Below are positions 1 to 8,658 of a stretch of 64,000 nt of DNA, piece by piece. Below the pieces are notes generated by a model. The model saw nothing but the letters and a program-made list of their open reading frames with translations, was not told the DNA's origin and ran no database searches. Every line of letters begins with the position of its first letter. The stretch's first letter is position 1. The stretch comes from Paeniglutamicibacter psychrophenolicus (GTDB taxonomy: Bacteria; Actinomycetota; Actinomycetes; Actinomycetales; Micrococcaceae), in the NCBI RefSeq assembly GCF_030812255.1, contig NZ_JAUSSH010000003.1, positions 227,013-291,012 on the forward strand, given 5' to 3'. A program made the position numbers and the translations under genes.

Positions 1-642
1 GATCGCGCGCACCGCCGGGGCCAGGCGCGGCTCCACGAGATCCGGAATGCCCTGGGCAAGCCGGGCAACCTCGGCAATCGGCTTGGCGTCAAGCGCGGAG
101 AGCAGCACCTGGCGCAACCGGCCCAGGTCCTCGTCGCCCAGGGCGCCGGGCAGCAGGATCACGCGCTGCTCGACCTTGCCGCTGGAGGCGATGAGCACCA
201 CCAGGGTCTGCCCGGCGCCCAGCCCGACCAACTCGATGTGGCGCACGGTGGCGTTGGAGAACTGCGGGACCTGGATCAGGGCGACCTGCCGGGTGATGCT
301 GGCCAGCAGCCGCACGGTGTTCTCCAGCACGTCGTTCACGTCGTGGGAACCCTCGAGCAGCGCGGCAATGGCACGGCGTTCGGCGGCCGAGAGCGGCTTG
401 ATGTCACCGATCTGGTCGACGAAGTGCCGGTAGCCCTTTTCCGTGGGGATCCGCCCCGAGGAGGTGTGCGGGGCGACGATGAGCCCCTCTTCCTCCAGGG
501 AAGCCATGTCGTTGCGGATGGTTGCCGCCGACACTCCCAGGTTGTGGCGATCGAGCAGGGCACGCGAACCGACCGGTTCGCGCGACTGCACATAATCTTC
601 AACAATGGCTCGAAGGACCTCGAGCCGACGCGGTTCGGTCAT
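1..642 (-). CDS. hrcA: Heat-inducible transcription repressor HrcA (partial, C-terminus outside window)
   Basis: HrcA represses chaperone genes by binding CIRCE operators and is kept active by GroEL. The 214 visible codons give a winged-helix N-terminus (about residues 1-75) with the family segments [14 protein letters not shown] and [13 protein letters not shown], followed by the start of the GAF-like middle domain. The start is the ATG at 642-640, preceded on the minus strand by a GGAGAGG ribosome-binding site. HrcA is usually about 340 residues, so roughly 125 C-terminal residues lie beyond base 1; dnaJ normally follows downstream in actinobacteria. A CIRCE-like inverted repeat lies about 90 bp upstream (731-757), so autoregulation is likely. 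Identification is from family motifs and is confident. Confidence 0.95.
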   Translation of the reverse strand, partial: MTEPRRLEVLRAIVEDYVQSREPVGSRALLDRHNLGVSAATIRNDMASLEEEGLIVAPHTSSGRIPTEKGYRHFVDQIGDIKPLSAAERRAIAALLEGSHDVNDVLENTVRLLASITRQVALIQVPQFSNATVRHIELVGLGAGQTLVVLIASSGKVEQRVILLPGALGDEDLGRLRQVLLSALDAKPIAEVARLAQGIPDLVEPRLAPAVRAI

Positions 643-730
643 TCTCACCTCTCCTGACAAGCCGGTTCACCATGGTCAAGGGATGGCATTGCACACGCCC
701 CGGCCGGGTTCCGGGGTCCGGGGGCGCGCA

Positions 731-757
731 TTGGCACTCGACACGTTCAACTGCCAA
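731..757 (-). promoter_or_regulatory. CIRCE-like HrcA operator upstream of hrcA
   Basis: The site reads TTGGCACTC, then nine bases, then AACTGCCAA. The CIRCE consensus is TTAGCACTC-N9-GAGTGCTAA. The left arm matches 8 of 9 and the right arm 6 of 9, the N9 spacing is exact, and TTGGCA/TGCCAA is a perfect 6-bp inverted repeat. It lies between hrcA and the divergent DUF3097 gene. That HrcA binds it is inference from position and match. Confidence 0.75.
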
Positions 758-922
758 GTCTAATACGTTCCGAACCTCTTGTTAGCATGGTTTGGTCCCT
801 GGCCGCGATGCCGCGTTCGACACACCTGCCGATTGCACCAGGCCCGTGGCTCCGGTCCCGAGGCCGGGGCCCGTGCGCGCAGCGGCCCAGGGGCCTGTGA
901 TCCCATAGGTGAAAGTGACACG

Positions 923-1777
923 ATGAGCTACCACGGCTGGGGCGCCCAGGACATCAGCGCCCCCAAGAAACGCGTATTGCGCAAGGTCCCGCTCGCCCTG
1001 GGCCTGCTGCTCGAGGACGTCGAGAGCGGCTGGGTCGGCGAGGTCGTGCGAAGCGAGAAGGCCGGCGGCATGCGGGTGCTGGTCCTGGAGGACCGGCATG
1101 GCCGCACCAAGTCATTCCGCGCCGGCTTCGGCTTCCTGCTCGAGGGCGAACCGGTGGAGATCATCGAGCCGGCCGCGGCTCCCGCCGCTCCCCCGGGCAC
1201 GGCCCGCAGCGCCTCGGGCTCGCGCATGGTCACCGACCTGAAGGCCCGCACCGCCCGGGCCAGCCGCATCTGGGTCGAGGGCAAGCACGATGCCCAGCTG
1301 GTCGAGAAGGTCTGGGGCCACGACCTGCGCGTCGAGGGCATCGTGGTCGAGCCACTGCACGGCGTCGACGATTTGGCCGGCGCCATCCGCGCCTTCGCCC
1401 CCTCCCCGCAGCGCAAGCTCGGCGTCCTGGTCGACCATCTGCTTCCGGGAACCAAGGAGGCGAAGATCGCCGCCGAGGCCATGCGGGTTCCGGGGGCCGC
1501 GGGCAACGTGCTGATCGTCGGACACCCGTACGTCGATGTGTGGCAGGCCATCCGGCCCTCGGTGCTGAAGATCCGCGCCTGGCCGGTCGTCCCGCGCGGA
1601 ACCGACTGGAAGACCGGCATCCTCAAGGGACTGGGCTGGCCGCACGCCGAGCAAATCGATGTGGCCCAGGGCTGGGAACGCATCCTGGGGCAGGTTCGCT
1701 CCTATGCGGATCTGGAGCCCTCGCTGCTGGGCCGGGTCGAGGAAGTCATCGACTTCCTCACCGCCGGGGACCACTGA
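923..1777 (+). CDS. DUF3097 family protein
   Basis: This 284-residue protein belongs to the actinobacterial DUF3097 family, whose function is unknown. The N-terminus (about residues 1-85) is a small beta-rich region typical of the family (WGAQDISAP, GWVGEVVR). After a short Pro/Ala linker, the C-terminal part has VEGKHDAQLVEKVWG, then GVDDL and a region around LVDHLLPG. The EGKHD segment resembles the first acidic motif of Toprim folds, which suggests a nucleic-acid role; this is inference. The ATG at 923 was chosen because family members start at MxYxxWGxQDI; the frame is open further upstream, but that stretch is not family-like. It is transcribed divergently from hrcA, a conserved neighbourhood with lepA and hemW in actinobacteria. 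Confidence 0.88.
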   Translation: MSYHGWGAQDISAPKKRVLRKVPLALGLLLEDVESGWVGEVVRSEKAGGMRVLVLEDRHGRTKSFRAGFGFLLEGEPVEIIEPAAAPAAPPGTARSASGSRMVTDLKARTARASRIWVEGKHDAQLVEKVWGHDLRVEGIVVEPLHGVDDLAGAIRAFAPSPQRKLGVLVDHLLPGTKEAKIAAEAMRVPGAAGNVLIVGHPYVDVWQAIRPSVLKIRAWPVVPRGTDWKTGILKGLGWPHAEQIDVAQGWERILGQVRSYADLEPSLLGRVEEVIDFLTAGDH

Positions 1778-1997
1778 CCGGATCCCGCAGGACACCGGCC
1801 GGGTTCCGCGGGTGAGGTTGCTCACCCGCGAACCGGGGAACGGGCACGTGGAGATGCGGGGATGGTTACGAATCAACAACAAAGACGTCCCGTTGCCCCA
1901 AATGCGGGCCAAAAAGGCATTTTGTGTTCCTCGGCGATTCCCGTTTGAGGATAAACTGGCCAACGGTTCACCCAACCCAACGAAGAGGACATCAGCA

Positions 1998-2411
1998 GTG
2001 GCAAACGAGGCACGAAATGCACCCGGTGGCGACAGCCAGTCGGATCGATTCGAAGGTTCCTCGGCCGCACCCCTGCCCCTGACACCTTCAGAGGACCGGC
2101 AGTGGGCCATGATCGCCCACTTCGGCGCGATCCTGGGGTGCATCCCCTCGTTGATCATCTACGCGGTCTTCCGCGCCCGCGGCCCGTTCACCGCCCAGGA
2201 ATCCAAGGAAGCGCTGAACTTCACCTTCCCGCTGACCGTCCTGGCGATCATGCTGCACCTGTTCTCGCTGCTCCCCGGCATCGGTTGGGTCTTCGCCATC
2301 CTCGTCGTGGCCATCTGGCTCTTCCTGACCATCAGTGGCGTGCGCGCCGGCATCAACGCGAACAAGTCACGGCCCTACCGCTACGGGCTGAACCTGCGCC
2401 TCTTCAAGTAG
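1998..2411 (+). CDS. DUF4870 domain membrane protein
   Basis: This small membrane protein of 137 residues has a polar N-terminal segment of about 30 residues and then the DUF4870 core. The core begins at EDRQWAMIAHFGAILG and ends in an NKSRPYRYGLNLRL motif typical of the family. About three hydrophobic segments are visible, around residues 35-55, 72-90 and 93-115. DUF4870 proteins are widespread integral membrane proteins without an assigned biochemical role. The GTG start at 1998 has GAAGAGGA about 10 nt upstream. The frame continues open upstream into the end of the DUF3097 region, but that extension is not family-like. The gene faces hemW and ends just before a shared hairpin terminator. 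Confidence 0.85.
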   Translation: MANEARNAPGGDSQSDRFEGSSAAPLPLTPSEDRQWAMIAHFGAILGCIPSLIIYAVFRARGPFTAQESKEALNFTFPLTVLAIMLHLFSLLPGIGWVFAILVVAIWLFLTISGVRAGINANKSRPYRYGLNLRLFK

Positions 2412-2424
2412 CAGCCGCAACTTC

Positions 2425-2480
2425 GAAAAAAATGAAGGTGTGGCCGGCAACCCCTTGGGGATCGTCGGCCACACCTTCAT
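2425..2480. terminator. Bidirectional intrinsic terminator between DUF4870 gene and hemW
   Basis: A perfect 15-bp inverted repeat, ATGAAGGTGTGGCCG (2432-2446) with its complement at 2466-2480, encloses a 19-nt loop that itself contains CCCCTTGGGG. A run of A residues at 2425-2432 gives a U tract on the minus strand, so it should work best for hemW transcripts; the plus-strand U tract is weak. Confidence 0.85.
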
Positions 2481-2508
2481 CTTTGTCCCCGCCCGGGTAC
2501 CTTCCGGG

Positions 2509-3738
2509 CTAGAAGTCCAGCAACCGCCGCAGCACCGCATCGGCCAGCAACCGGCCCTGCAGGGTCAGCACGACCTTCTTCGCAAACGCCTCCTCGGGAA
2601 CGACCAGCCCGTCGGCGATCAGCCCGGCGATGGCCTTGCGGCCCTCGGGCAGCAGCTCGGCGGTGTCCATCCCATCCACGATGCGGGTCAGCAACATGGC
2701 CCTTTCCAGGTAGCGCGCCTCGGCGTCGGGGGTTTCCCTTCCGGCCGCCGGCGAGGTCCCGGCGTCGATGCGCTGCTGGTAGGCGGCCGGATGCTTGACG
2801 TTCCACCAGCGCAGCCCGCCCACGTGTGAGTGCGCGCCGGGACCCGCTCCCCACCAGTCGCCGCCGCGCCAGTAGGCAAGGTTGTGCAGGCAGCGGGTGG
2901 ATCCGTCCTTGGACCAGTTGCTGACCTCGTACCAGTTGTAGCCGGCGGCGGCGAAGAGCTCGTCGGCGATCAGGTACTTGTCGGCGTGGTCGTCGTCGTC
3001 GATGTTGGCGACCTCGCCGCGGCGGATCTGCCCGGCCAGCCGGGTGCCCTCCTCGATGATCAGTGCGTACGCCGAAATGTGGTCCGGATCGTAGCCCAGC
3101 GCGGTTTGCACGCTGGTGCGCCAATCCTGGATCGACTCCCCCGGCGTGCCGTAGATCAAGTCCACGCTCACCTGGAGGCCGGCGTCCTTGGCCCAGGCCA
3201 CCGCCAGGCCCACCCGCTCGGGGTTGTGCGTGCGGTCCAGGGTCTTCAGCACGTGCGGGACGGCCGACTGCATGCCGATCGACACACGGGTGAACCCGCC
3301 GTCCTTGAGCACCTGCAGGGACTCGCGGGTGACCGAGTCCGGGTTGGCCTCGGTGGTGATCTCCGCGTCGGGAGCCAGATCCCATTGGGTGCGGATTTCG
3401 GCCAGCACCCGGACCAGGTCGCCGGCGGGCAGCAGCGTGGGGGTGCCGCCGCCGAAGAAGACGGTGGAGACCTCCCGGCGCGGAACGCCGGATTCCTCCA
3501 GGACCTTCGCGCCGAAGGCGAGCTCCGCGGAGACCGCCTCGGCGTAGGAGTCCTGGCTGGAGCCGGAACCCAGCTCGTGCGCCGTGTAGGTGTTGAAGTC
3601 GCAGTAGCCGCAGCGCACGGCACAGAAGGGAATGTGGACGTACACCGAGAAGGTGCGCTCCGCGGCGCCGTCGACGCAGGTTGCCGGAAGCAACCCGTTG
3701 GACGGCGCCGGGTCCCCGAGGGGCAAGGCAGAGGGCAT
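2509..3738 (-). CDS. hemW: Radical SAM heme chaperone HemW
   Basis: HemW is a radical SAM protein that binds heme and delivers it to apo-proteins. It was long misannotated as oxygen-independent coproporphyrinogen III oxidase. This 409-residue protein has the cluster motif CAVRCGYC with Cys39, Cys43 and Cys46, and the next residues are Asp-Phe rather than the fourth cysteine of true HemN. The SAM-binding GGGTP is at 96-100, followed by EANPDS and YGTPGES. The ATG at 3738 was chosen because lepA stops two bases upstream (TAG at 3743-3741); the frame is open back into lepA but that part is only shadow. The tight spacing implies lepA-hemW co-transcription, a common actinobacterial pair. Confidence 0.93.
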   Translation of the reverse strand: MPSALPLGDPAPSNGLLPATCVDGAAERTFSVYVHIPFCAVRCGYCDFNTYTAHELGSGSSQDSYAEAVSAELAFGAKVLEESGVPRREVSTVFFGGGTPTLLPAGDLVRVLAEIRTQWDLAPDAEITTEANPDSVTRESLQVLKDGGFTRVSIGMQSAVPHVLKTLDRTHNPERVGLAVAWAKDAGLQVSVDLIYGTPGESIQDWRTSVQTALGYDPDHISAYALIIEEGTRLAGQIRRGEVANIDDDDHADKYLIADELFAAAGYNWYEVSNWSKDGSTRCLHNLAYWRGGDWWGAGPGAHSHVGGLRWWNVKHPAAYQQRIDAGTSPAAGRETPDAEARYLERAMLLTRIVDGMDTAELLPEGRKAIAGLIADGLVVPEEAFAKKVVLTLQGRLLADAVLRRLLDF

Positions 3739-3740
3739 TG

Positions 3741-5585
3741 CTACTTCTTCTTGGGCTCGTCGGATGACAGGGCGACGATGAAGGCCTCCTGGGGAACCTC
3801 CACGCGGCCGACCATCTTCATGCGCTTCTTGCCGGCCTTCTGCTTTTCCAGCAGCTTGCGCTTGCGGGAAATGTCGCCGCCGTAGCACTTGGCCAGGACG
3901 TCCTTGCGGATGGCGCGGATGGACTCGCGGGCAATGATGCGCGAGCCGATGGCTGCCTGGATCGGCACCTCGAACTGCTGCCGGGGAATCAGTTCGCGCA
4001 GCTTCTGGGTCATCATCAGCCCGTACGCGTAGGCCTTGTCCCGGTGGGTGACGGCGGAAAACGCATCGACCTGTTCGCCCTGGAGCAGGATGTCGACCTT
4101 CACCAGGTCCGATATCTGTTCCCCGTCGGCCTTCCAGTCCAGCGAGGCGTAGCCGCGGGTCTTGGACTTGAGCACGTCAAAGAAGTCGAAGACGATCTCG
4201 GCCAGCGGAAGCCAGTAGCGGATCTCCACGCGTTCCTCGGAGAGGTAGTCCATGCCGCGCATGACGCCGCGGCGGGACTGGCACAGTTCCATGATGGCGC
4301 CGACGAATTCGTTCGGTGCCAGGATCGTGGCAGCCACCATGGGCTCGTGGACCTCGAGGATCTTCCCGTCGGGGAATTCGCTCGGGTTGGTCACGGTGCG
4401 CAGCTTCTTGTCATCGGTCATGACCTCGTACACCACGTTCGGTGCGGTGGAGATCAAATCGAGGTTGAATTCCGCCTCGAGGCGCTCGCGGGTGATTTCC
4501 AGGTGCAACAGGCCCAGGAAGCCGACGCGGAAGCCGAAGCCCAGCGCCACCGAGGTTTCCGGCACGTAGGTCAGTGCCGCGTCATTGAGCTGCAGCTTGT
4601 CCAGGGCATCGCGCAGGGCCGGGTAGTCCGACCCGTCGATCGGGTACAGGCCGGAGAAGACCATGGGCTTCGGGTCCTGGTAGCCACCCAGGGACTTTTC
4701 GGCGGGCTTGGCGAAGTTGGTGACGGTGTCGCCGACCTTGGACTGGCGCACGTCCTTCACGCCGGTGATCAGGTAGCCGACCTCGCCGACGCCCAGGCCC
4801 TTGCTGGGCTTGGGCTCCGGGGAAGAAACCCCGATTTCCAGCAGCTCGTAGGTGGTGCCGGTGGACATCATCTGCACCTTTTCGCGGGGCGAGATCTTCC
4901 CGTCGACCACACGGACATAGGTGACCACACCGCGGTAGGTGTCGTAGACCGAGTCGAAGATCATCGCGCGGGCCGGTGCGTCCGGGTCGCCCACGGGGGC
5001 GGGCAGGTCGCGCACGACCTTGTCCAGCAGCGCCTCGACGCCCATGCCGGTCTTGCCCGAGACCTGAAGGATGTCCTCCGGGTCGCAGCCAATGAGCTTG
5101 GAGATCTCCGCGGCGTACTTCTCGGGCTGCGCGGAGGGAAGGTCGATCTTGTTGAGCACGGGAATGATCGTCATGTCATTCTCCATGGCCAGGTAGAGGT
5201 TCGCCAGCGTTTGGGCCTCGATGCCCTGGGCGGCATCCACCAGCAGGATCGCGCCCTCGCAGGCTGCCAGCGAACGCGAAACCTCGTAGGTGAAGTCAAC
5301 GTGCCCGGGGGTGTCGATCATGTTCAGTGCGTAGGACTGGCCATCGACCTCCCACGGCATGCGGACGGCCTGGGACTTGATGGTGATGCCGCGTTCGCGC
5401 TCAATGTCCATGCGGTCCAGGTACTGGGCCTTCATGTCGCGTGAGGAGACGATTCCGGTGAGCTGCAACATCCGGTCGGCCAGGGTCGACTTGCCGTGGT
5501 CGATGTGGGCGATGATGCAGAAATTTCTGATGATCGCCGGATCAGTCGCGGCAGGCACCGGTGCGGTGCGGGCCATGGGTGACAC
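3741..5585 (-). CDS. lepA: Elongation factor 4 (LepA), ribosomal back-translocase GTPase
   Basis: LepA is a GTPase that acts on the 70S ribosome under stress and during initiation. The protein is 614 residues, normal for the family (about 600). The G1 motif AHIDHGKST is at residues 26-34, DTPGHVDF and NKIDL follow, and the C-terminus has the LepA-specific basic tail ([17 protein letters not shown]). The GTG at 5585 is preferred because GCGAGG lies 8-9 nt upstream; the in-frame ATG at 5576 would give 611 residues but has no properly spaced site. The gene heads a lepA-hemW transcription unit and is divergent from the PemK-like gene across 133 bp. Confidence 0.95.
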   Translation of the reverse strand: MSPMARTAPVPAATDPAIIRNFCIIAHIDHGKSTLADRMLQLTGIVSSRDMKAQYLDRMDIERERGITIKSQAVRMPWEVDGQSYALNMIDTPGHVDFTYEVSRSLAACEGAILLVDAAQGIEAQTLANLYLAMENDMTIIPVLNKIDLPSAQPEKYAAEISKLIGCDPEDILQVSGKTGMGVEALLDKVVRDLPAPVGDPDAPARAMIFDSVYDTYRGVVTYVRVVDGKISPREKVQMMSTGTTYELLEIGVSSPEPKPSKGLGVGEVGYLITGVKDVRQSKVGDTVTNFAKPAEKSLGGYQDPKPMVFSGLYPIDGSDYPALRDALDKLQLNDAALTYVPETSVALGFGFRVGFLGLLHLEITRERLEAEFNLDLISTAPNVVYEVMTDDKKLRTVTNPSEFPDGKILEVHEPMVAATILAPNEFVGAIMELCQSRRGVMRGMDYLSEERVEIRYWLPLAEIVFDFFDVLKSKTRGYASLDWKADGEQISDLVKVDILLQGEQVDAFSAVTHRDKAYAYGLMMTQKLRELIPRQQFEVPIQAAIGSRIIARESIRAIRKDVLAKCYGGDISRKRKLLEKQKAGKKRMKMVGRVEVPQEAFIVALSSDEPKKK

Positions 5586-5706
5586 GTAAGGGACCTCGCT
5601 AAGGGGGACGAAAATGTTAAGTGGGGTGCAAAATACTTCGCACAGGCCATTCTCCCATGATTGGGGCCACGGTGTCGCACTGCGACTCGGTGCGGGACCC
5701 GGCTGG

Positions 5707-5718
5707 TAGTTTGTGCAC
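5707..5718 (+). promoter_or_regulatory. Candidate leaderless promoter -10 box for the PemK-like gene
   Basis: TAGTTT ends six bases before the ATG at 5719, and no Shine-Dalgarno sequence precedes that ATG. In actinobacteria this geometry usually means transcription starts at or next to the start codon. No good -35 box is visible. This is inference from spacing only. Confidence 0.4.
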
Positions 5719-6306
5719 ATGAAGTTCAACTCCAACTCGGTCCTTCGCTTCCTGGGCCGCGTGCTCGAATCCGCACTGAAGGGCGCCCCAAAGCAGCAAC
5801 CCGGCACCACCCCTCCGGCCGGCAAGCGTCCCGCGGCACCCTCGAACCGCAGGCCCGCCCCGCACCGCACTGCTTCGACGTCCGATACGACCGGGGAATC
5901 CGGAACTTGGGAGTTCGGCGGTTACCCCGGCGACTTCACGGGAACCGTGCGGGCGCATTACGCCCCGAAGACCGACGGACGCCCGGATCCGGGAGAAATC
6001 GTCTGGGCCTGGATCCCCTACGAGGAAGACCATACCCAGGGCAAGGATCGCCCGGTGCTGCTGGTGGGCCGCGAGAACGGCTACCTGCTGGCCTTGATGC
6101 TGACTTCCAAGGACCACAGCAACGAGCAGGTGCGGGACCGCGACTATGTCGACATCGGCACCGGGCCCTGGGACAGGCAGGGCCGACCCAGCGAGGTGAA
6201 ACTCGACCGGGTCATCCGCCTGCGCGAAGCCGGGATCCGCCGGGAAGGCGCGGTGCTTGACTCCAAGCGCTTTGCCCGAATTGCCGAACAACTGGCAGCG
6301 AACTGA
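5719..6306 (+). CDS. PemK/MazF-like protein with N-terminal extension
   Basis: The 195-residue product has a C-terminal PemK/MazF-type domain from about residue 91 ([14 protein letters not shown], then DRPVLLVGR and LMLTSKDH). These match the beta-barrel core of MazF-family endoribonucleases. The first 90 residues form a basic, Pro/Arg-rich and probably disordered extension that plain MazF toxins (about 110 residues) lack. No antitoxin-like small ORF is adjacent, so calling it a classic toxin-antitoxin toxin is not supported. Solitary PemK-like proteins beside lepA are common in this bacterial group. The ATG at 5719 is chosen over the GTG at 5713 because a TAGTTT box lies six bases upstream. 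Function beyond the fold is not known. Confidence 0.8.
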   Translation: MKFNSNSVLRFLGRVLESALKGAPKQQPGTTPPAGKRPAAPSNRRPAPHRTASTSDTTGESGTWEFGGYPGDFTGTVRAHYAPKTDGRPDPGEIVWAWIPYEEDHTQGKDRPVLLVGRENGYLLALMLTSKDHSNEQVRDRDYVDIGTGPWDRQGRPSEVKLDRVIRLREAGIRREGAVLDSKRFARIAEQLAAN

Positions 6307-6556
6307 ATCCGGCGCATCCAAGCACGTCGGGGCGGTCGAACGCCCGTCCGCCACGATGGAGGTAGCTCACAGTCCCTCGGGTCACTATCGTGTCGTGATG
6401 GCCACCCGAACCTGCTAGTATTATTTCTTGTGTGTCCGCGCAGGTCGACGGGCACTTCTCCCGGGTCGCCATAGGTATCCCCACGCCGCTCAGTCAATGG
6501 CCCGGAAGATATCCCTCACCGACCATTACAAGCGATGAGCAAGAGAGTTTAATACA

Positions 6557-6817
6557 GTGGCTAATATCAAGTCCCAGAAGAAGCGCATTCTCACCAACGA
6601 GAAGTCGCGCCAGCGTAACGCTGCCGTCAAGTCCGAGCTTCGCACCGCAATCCGCGCAGTGAACACTGCCGTTGCAGCCGAAGACAAGGATGCAGCAGCA
6701 ACCGCGCTGGTTGCAGCTGGCCGCAAGATCGACAAGGCCGCCACGAAGGGTGTGCTGCACAAGAACAACGCAGCGAACCACAAGTCGGCCATCTCCAAGA
6801 AGGTTAACGCCCTCTAA
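6557..6817 (+). CDS. rpsT: 30S ribosomal protein S20
   Basis: The 86-residue S20 protein binds 16S rRNA early in small-subunit assembly. The sequence starts [18 protein letters not shown] and is rich in Lys and Ala with the usual helical pattern; length is normal. The start is GTG with AAGAGAG about 10 nt upstream. The gene stands alone, with a 250-bp upstream region and its own strong terminator. Codons for the lower-GC amino acids are favoured, as expected for a highly expressed gene. A TAGTAT hexamer at 6416-6421 is a possible -10 box, but the -35 match is poor. Confidence 0.97.
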   Translation: MANIKSQKKRILTNEKSRQRNAAVKSELRTAIRAVNTAVAAEDKDAAATALVAAGRKIDKAATKGVLHKNNAANHKSAISKKVNAL

Positions 6818-6834
6818 GGATTGCGTCACTGAAG

Positions 6835-6882
6835 CAAAAGGCTTCCTTTCCTCCATATCTAGGGGAACGGAAGCCTTTTGTG
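6835..6882 (+). terminator. rpsT intrinsic terminator
   Basis: A perfect 12-bp stem, CAAAAGGCTTCC (6835-6846) with GGAAGCCTTTTG (6869-6880), starts 17 bp after the rpsT stop and ends in a T-rich run. The A-rich left side could also terminate transcription from the other strand. Confidence 0.85.
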
Positions 6883-7045
6883 TTTAATGACGGAAAGTCC
6901 CGCGTGAAAGTCAGTGCTGGTGGCCAAACTCGATACACCGGCGGGGCGTCCCCACTTCCAGGTTCAGTCAGGGGGTCCTGGCTTCGCCGCCTTGCCGATT
7001 TGGGACCGCTCCGCGAAGCCGGCGTGGCTTCCATCAACTTTGCGT

Positions 7046-7483
7046 TCAGGGAACCTGCACAGGCAGGTATCTTGTGGGGCCCTGGCAATTGGGCCAGAAC
7101 CGACCTGCGCCGGCGGATTCCGACTTGATTGCATATGTGCGGTCCACCGCAAAGCCCGAAGAGTCGGTGCCCACCACTCGAAGAGTCGTGACGTTGTCGG
7201 GCATTTCCCCACCGCGGGGACCCGGTTCGGGCGGGAGATATGGCGGGGCTTGCGGCACTGCCCATGTGCCCCCAGCCGATCTCGTGACGAGTTGCGGACT
7301 GCATTCGATCCCGAAGCAGGCGGCAACCGCGTAGGGGTGGGTCGCAAATTCGATTTCCACGTCGCCTTGGTGCAACTACGCCACAGCCGGGTATGCGGCC
7401 CCTGGCCCTACCACGGCCAGGACAACGGAAATGAGCACCGCGAGAAACCCGGCGGCAAGGACAACGGCCTTCCACTGCTTCAT
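7046..7483 (-). pseudogene. Small secreted/membrane protein frame interrupted by one amber codon
   Basis: On the minus strand an ATG at 7483 opens a frame with a short basic start (MKQWK) and a hydrophobic segment of about 20 residues (VVLAAGFLAVLISVVLAVVG), resembling a signal peptide or membrane anchor. The frame stops at TAG (7378-7376) after 35 codons. The same frame then runs on for another 109 codons, beginning with TTG, to a TGA at 7048-7046. The downstream part looks protein-like (two Cys pairs, Pro-rich middle) but matches no family I recognise. Third-position GC is visibly lower than in neighbours. The plausible readings are a decayed gene, a sequencing error at the TAG, or two unrelated short frames. 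No good ribosome-binding site precedes the ATG. Confidence 0.5.
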
Positions 7484-7563
7484 GCTGTGGGCATAGCCCG
7501 GAACGGGTAGCGCCCGGCGGGCCCTTCGCCGTGCTCCCGACTCACTGCCCCGCCTGATTGGTC

Positions 7564-8562
7564 CTAGCGGCGTGCTGCCAACGATATCTGGGTCACGGCC
7601 CGCTCCACGGCATACTCGGGGTCGCGCGACGCGCCCTTGACCTGGGCATCGGCCTCCGCGACCAGCCGGATGCAGCGGGCGATGTCATCGACGTTCCAAT
7701 GCCGGGCCTGTTCCTGGGCCTGCTGGACCTGCCACGGCGGCATGCCCAACTCGCTGGCCAGCTGGCCCGAGGACTTGCGTGCCCCGGCGACCTTGGCGAC
7801 CTGGCGCAGCTTCATGGCCAGGGTCGCGACGATCGGCACCGGGTCGGTCCCCGTGGCCAACGCGTGGCGCAGCGTGCTCAGGGCGATGTCGGCCCGGCCC
7901 GCCAGGGCCGCATCGGCGACCTTGAACCCGGTGGCCTCCACGCGTCCGCCGTAGTACTTGTCCACCATGTCCTGGTCGATGGCCCCGGTAGTGTCCTGCA
8001 ACAACTGGGAGCAGGCGGCGGCCAGTTCCGAAAGGTCGCTGCCCAGTGCGGCAACAAGGGCGCGGGCTCCCTCGGCGCTGAGCTTGCGCTTGGCCGCCCG
8101 GAATTCCTGGGTGACGAAGTCGACCTTCTCGGAATCCTTTTTCAGCGGCTGGCAGTCAACGAGAACCGCGCCGGCGGCCTTGAGGGCATCCAGCAGCTTC
8201 TTCCCGCGCACTCCCCCGGAATGGTGCATGACCAAGGTGGCATCGGGCGCCGGGGACTTCGCGTAGGCCAGGGCGTCGTTGAGGAAGTCCTCGTTCATCG
8301 CGGCCATCGAGCGGACCTCGATGAGCTTGGTTTCGCTGAACAGCGAGGGGCTGGAGGCCAGCAGCAGTTCGCCGCGGTCGTAGCTGTTGGCTTCGAAGCG
8401 GACCAGCTCGATCTCGGCGCCGGCACGCAGGGCCGACCGCACGGAATCGAAAGCGCGGCTGGCCAGCAATTCCTCGGAACCCTGCAACAGGACCAGCGGC
8501 GCGGGAGCCACGGACCGCCATGAAATGCCCGCGTTCTTGGATGTGCCTCGTGGCGCTGCCAT
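7564..8562 (-). CDS. holA: DNA polymerase III subunit delta (HolA)
   Basis: HolA is the clamp-loader subunit that opens the beta sliding clamp. The 332-residue protein matches the family in length. It has the delta N-terminal segment (APLVLLQGSEELLASRA), the clamp-contact region near SPSLFSETKLIEVR, and the C-terminal helical collar region (LRQVAKVAG, MPPWQVQQAQEQ). It lies 96 bp downstream of comEC; the comEA-comEC-holA order is conserved in actinobacteria. The ATG at 8562 gives a family-like N-terminus. Regulation is not evident. Confidence 0.92.
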   Translation of the reverse strand: MAAPRGTSKNAGISWRSVAPAPLVLLQGSEELLASRAFDSVRSALRAGAEIELVRFEANSYDRGELLLASSPSLFSETKLIEVRSMAAMNEDFLNDALAYAKSPAPDATLVMHHSGGVRGKKLLDALKAAGAVLVDCQPLKKDSEKVDFVTQEFRAAKRKLSAEGARALVAALGSDLSELAAACSQLLQDTTGAIDQDMVDKYYGGRVEATGFKVADAALAGRADIALSTLRHALATGTDPVPIVATLAMKLRQVAKVAGARKSSGQLASELGMPPWQVQQAQEQARHWNVDDIARCIRLVAEADAQVKGASRDPEYAVERAVTQISLAARR

Positions 8563-8658
8563 GACCGACCTTTACCTAGTGTTTGAACAACCCCATCGAT
8601 CCTATCCCCAAGCCCGGAAAGCGGCATCTCCCCTATGGTTGTCCGGTATTCGTGTCGA

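Noticed and set aside
5586..6556. An antitoxin gene for the PemK-like protein
   Set aside because: No small ORF with a ribosome site or antitoxin-like DNA-binding motif is seen on either side.
6914..7510. A 198-codon plus-strand frame over the broken gene
   Set aside because: No family features and no ribosome site; the minus-strand frame with a hydrophobic start is more protein-like.
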